Shown here: piece by piece, positions 63,401 through 64,000 of the stretch
Layout: every line of letters begins with the position of its first letter
How positions within the stretch are numbered: position 1 is the first letter of the stretch
Assembly: GCA_037443785.1 (NCBI GenBank)
Contig: JBBINR010000007.1
Location: 1 to 64,000, forward strand
Length of the DNA stretch: 64,000 nucleotides
Direction of reading: 5' to 3'
Source: JAQUOA01 sp037443785
GTDB lineage: Bacteria > Bacteroidota > Ignavibacteria > UBA10030 > UBA8401
Notes under the pieces: model-generated
Databases searched by the model: none
What the model was told of the DNA's origin: nothing
The model's input: the letters and a program-made list of their open reading frames with translations, nothing else
Translations under genes and position numbers: made by a program

Positions 63401-63598
63401 CACATTGGTTATTACAAAATTCCCTTCAAGATCCGAAATAGCGCCAAGTTGTGTTCCGACGATAACAATATTTGCTCCAACAAGTTTTTCACCATTTTGA
63501 GAATCTATTACCGTTCCGGATATTTTACCGGTTGTTCCGGCCAGAAGAAGAATGAAGGGAAGCGTACATAAAAAGGACACGATAGCAATTCGTTTCAC
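60431..63598 (-). CDS. TonB-dependent receptor with carboxypeptidase-like N-terminal domain
   Basis: 1055 residues, starting at a GTG with AAGGAG 8 bases upstream. A signal peptide is followed by a CarboxypepD_reg-like Ig domain (~25-105: ISGTVIDSQNGEKLVGANIVIVGT, GEYSVRASMLGY), the plug (~115-240: QDIQVQTGGFNAEYGNIRSGVVNVVTKEG) and a large barrel ending in LKVSFDF. It imports ligands through the outer membrane with TonB; the size and context are SusC-like, but no SusD is adjacent. The substrate is unknown. Confidence 0.9.
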   Translation of the reverse strand: MKRIAIVSFLCTLPFILLLAGTTGKISGTVIDSQNGEKLVGANIVIVGTQLGAISDLEGNFVITNVPPGEYSVRASMLGYSALVQTKVRVNIDLTTEIKCNLSQEIIKGEEVVVIAQRPVVLKDVATSVANITTEQIASLPVISISAVVGLQAGIQSGLVIRGSDNADQTAFIVDGLTLRDERNNQPYSSISLSSVQDIQVQTGGFNAEYGNIRSGVVNVVTKEGNANGYSFSATFRLSPPTAKNFGPSIYNSNSYFIRPFVDPAVAYTGTGTGEEPGAWDKWTREQYRSFIGGWNAVSQASLADKDPTNDLTPEAARQLFMYYHRKNGEITKPDYDIDAGFGGPVPYVSSLLGNLRFFGSYRQQKTMYMIPLSREAYEDYNGQFKITSDITSTLKVMVSGMVGQQKGSNDNNSGNSGLFQSAGGIASSLNKANYADLQIYTNDYFAPSTVKMNSFGGKVTQVLSSQTFYEASVNYVGFKYDTNPGRKRDPTKVLLFGNNYYVDETPFGYVQQNNDYYFTPAFTNKYGQSGSRDTSIISTTTIKFDFNSQLNRYNQIKTGAELVLSVNNSNYASVSSVNNAATRSYWKTYPYRASLYAQDKFEYEGMIANFGIRMDISDPNGTWYNYNPFDNRLYGGQSYGIDTSLVRSQIEKNITFSPRLGVAFPITEYAKLFFNYGHFRSMPQPEDLFLVRHDPVSKSVSRLANPNNPLPKTVAYELGYEHSLFEEYLIRVAGYYKNVSDQITTVSVLGSKVNYSVSMPNSYEDIRGFEATVSRNRGNWITGFLNYTYMARSTGRFGYRQLSQSPNDQLIYESTHKSDIFQTKPVPAPFARLSLDLFTPTDFMENDVHIAGIGLLNDWRFNITSSWASGTYDTWTGSRSNPRDDVRYNVQWNDTYSSNIRLSKNFKFGTANVQLFVDVNNIFNIRNFSNYGFTSIQDEDSYWQSLHLPASEYYSNIPGEDKPGDVRKEGAPFVPIVAVNKLADATYIRSTAVYYDRSTKKYMENQGSGWTEVSSTRMNKILDDKSYIDMPNMDFLVFLNPRDIFWGLKVSFDF

Positions 63599-63781
63599 GG
63601 GAAGATCTCCTTATTAAAAAGGATTACACTAAGTTCTGTGTAGAAACTGCACGTAATTGTTGCAGGTTATTTACTTTGTCGTTATGGGGCGTACCAAAGA
63701 TTCAATAATTTTTCTTTGCCGCTATAGTAAGAACATTTTTAACACTAAAGCAACAATTAATTGATGAATATTTATGCATTG
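63599..63781. other. Spacer upstream of the TonB receptor
   Basis: 183 bases, no gene; AT-rich. No strong hairpin, so the receptor may be read from the gene to its right or from an unseen promoter. Confidence 0.35.
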
Positions 63782-64000
63782 TTACTTCTGTAAAACCATT
63801 TTCTTTGTTTCTGAATATTTTCCTGAAATTAAGCGGTAAATATACACTCCGCTCGCAAGATTTTCTCCATTAAAGACAACTGTGTACGTCCCGGAAGGAA
63901 GTTGCTCATTCACCAGTGTATATACTTCACTTCCGAGAATGTCATAAACTTTTAAGATCGTGAAGTCATTCCCAACAACGGCGAAACGAATTTTGGTTTC
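63782..64000 (-). CDS. Sorting-domain end of a type IX secreted protein, 5' cut by window edge
   Basis: Only the last 72 codons and the TAA (63782-63784) are in the window. They read ETKIRFAVVGNDFTILKVYD, then ILGSEVYTLVNEQLPSGTYT, NGENLASGVYIYRLISGKYS and ETKKMVLQK. This is the C-terminal sorting domain seen also at 53929-55281. The passenger part is off the right edge. Confidence 0.85.
   Translation of the reverse strand, partial: ETKIRFAVVGNDFTILKVYDILGSEVYTLVNEQLPSGTYTVVFNGENLASGVYIYRLISGKYSETKKMVLQK

Noticed and set aside
1..64000. tRNA, rRNA or complete insertion sequence
   Set aside because: No cloverleaf, conserved rRNA motif or transposase frame was seen anywhere by reading; a scan with tRNAscan-SE would settle the tRNA point.

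Overview
The window looks like a chromosome segment from the Bacteroidota/Chlorobiota/Ignavibacteriota group, most likely an Ignavibacteria-like lineage. The basis is the C-terminal secretion domains with a YPNPFNPST motif (type IX secretion style, 53929-55281 and the partial gene at 63782-64000), a PorV/PorQ-like barrel, a TonB-dependent receptor with a carboxypeptidase-like N-terminal domain, split rfaE1/rfaE2 heptose genes, and moderate-to-low GC. Many genes have recognisable Shine-Dalgarno sites. This assignment is inference; no rRNA or tRNA gene was seen.

Layout. 1-3145 (minus): an electron-transfer operon with a b-type membrane cytochrome, a TPR protein and a very long secreted c-type cytochrome built from 73-residue triheme repeats. 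The cytochrome runs off the left edge with 19 heme sites visible. A good sigma-54 promoter candidate precedes the operon. 3510-9384 (minus): mutS, a lipoprotein, a DinB-like protein, an esterase and a flavin oxidoreductase, ending at a terminator. 9560-12054 (minus): an ECF sigma factor, a zinc-finger anti-sigma factor and two membrane proteins of unknown role. 12199-18812 (plus): a CsgG-like lipoprotein-export-type protein; an ABC ATPase, TonB receptor and ABC-2 permease trio; a POT-like symporter with a LolA-like protein. 18849-22970: carA (minus), then a lysine-riboswitch-controlled dapB-dapA-dapD operon (plus). 22971-24347 (minus): an NtrC-type regulator.

24460-31755 (plus): a small DUF486 membrane protein, then tetR-tolC-adaptor-RND efflux, then a decayed UPF0145 gene. 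31801-38320 (minus): radA, guanine deaminase, a SemiSWEET-like protein and rdgB, plus a complete TRAP transporter with the rare T component (TatT). 38484-42435 (plus): a two-component system, a repeat-rich spacer and an APC amino acid permease. 42512-53805 (minus): an envelope operon, rfaE1-rfaE2-tamB-rnr and a metalloprotease/propeller/barrel fusion. 53929-64000 (minus): an outer-membrane and secretion locus with a partial sorted protein, TonB receptor, two further secreted proteins, two lipoproteins and a PorV-like barrel.

The most unusual content is the triheme-repeat cytochrome operon with its sigma-54 promoter, the lysine riboswitch in this phylogenetic setting, the protease-propeller-barrel fusion, the ATPase/TonB receptor/permease sandwich and the ECF-linked membrane protein pair.
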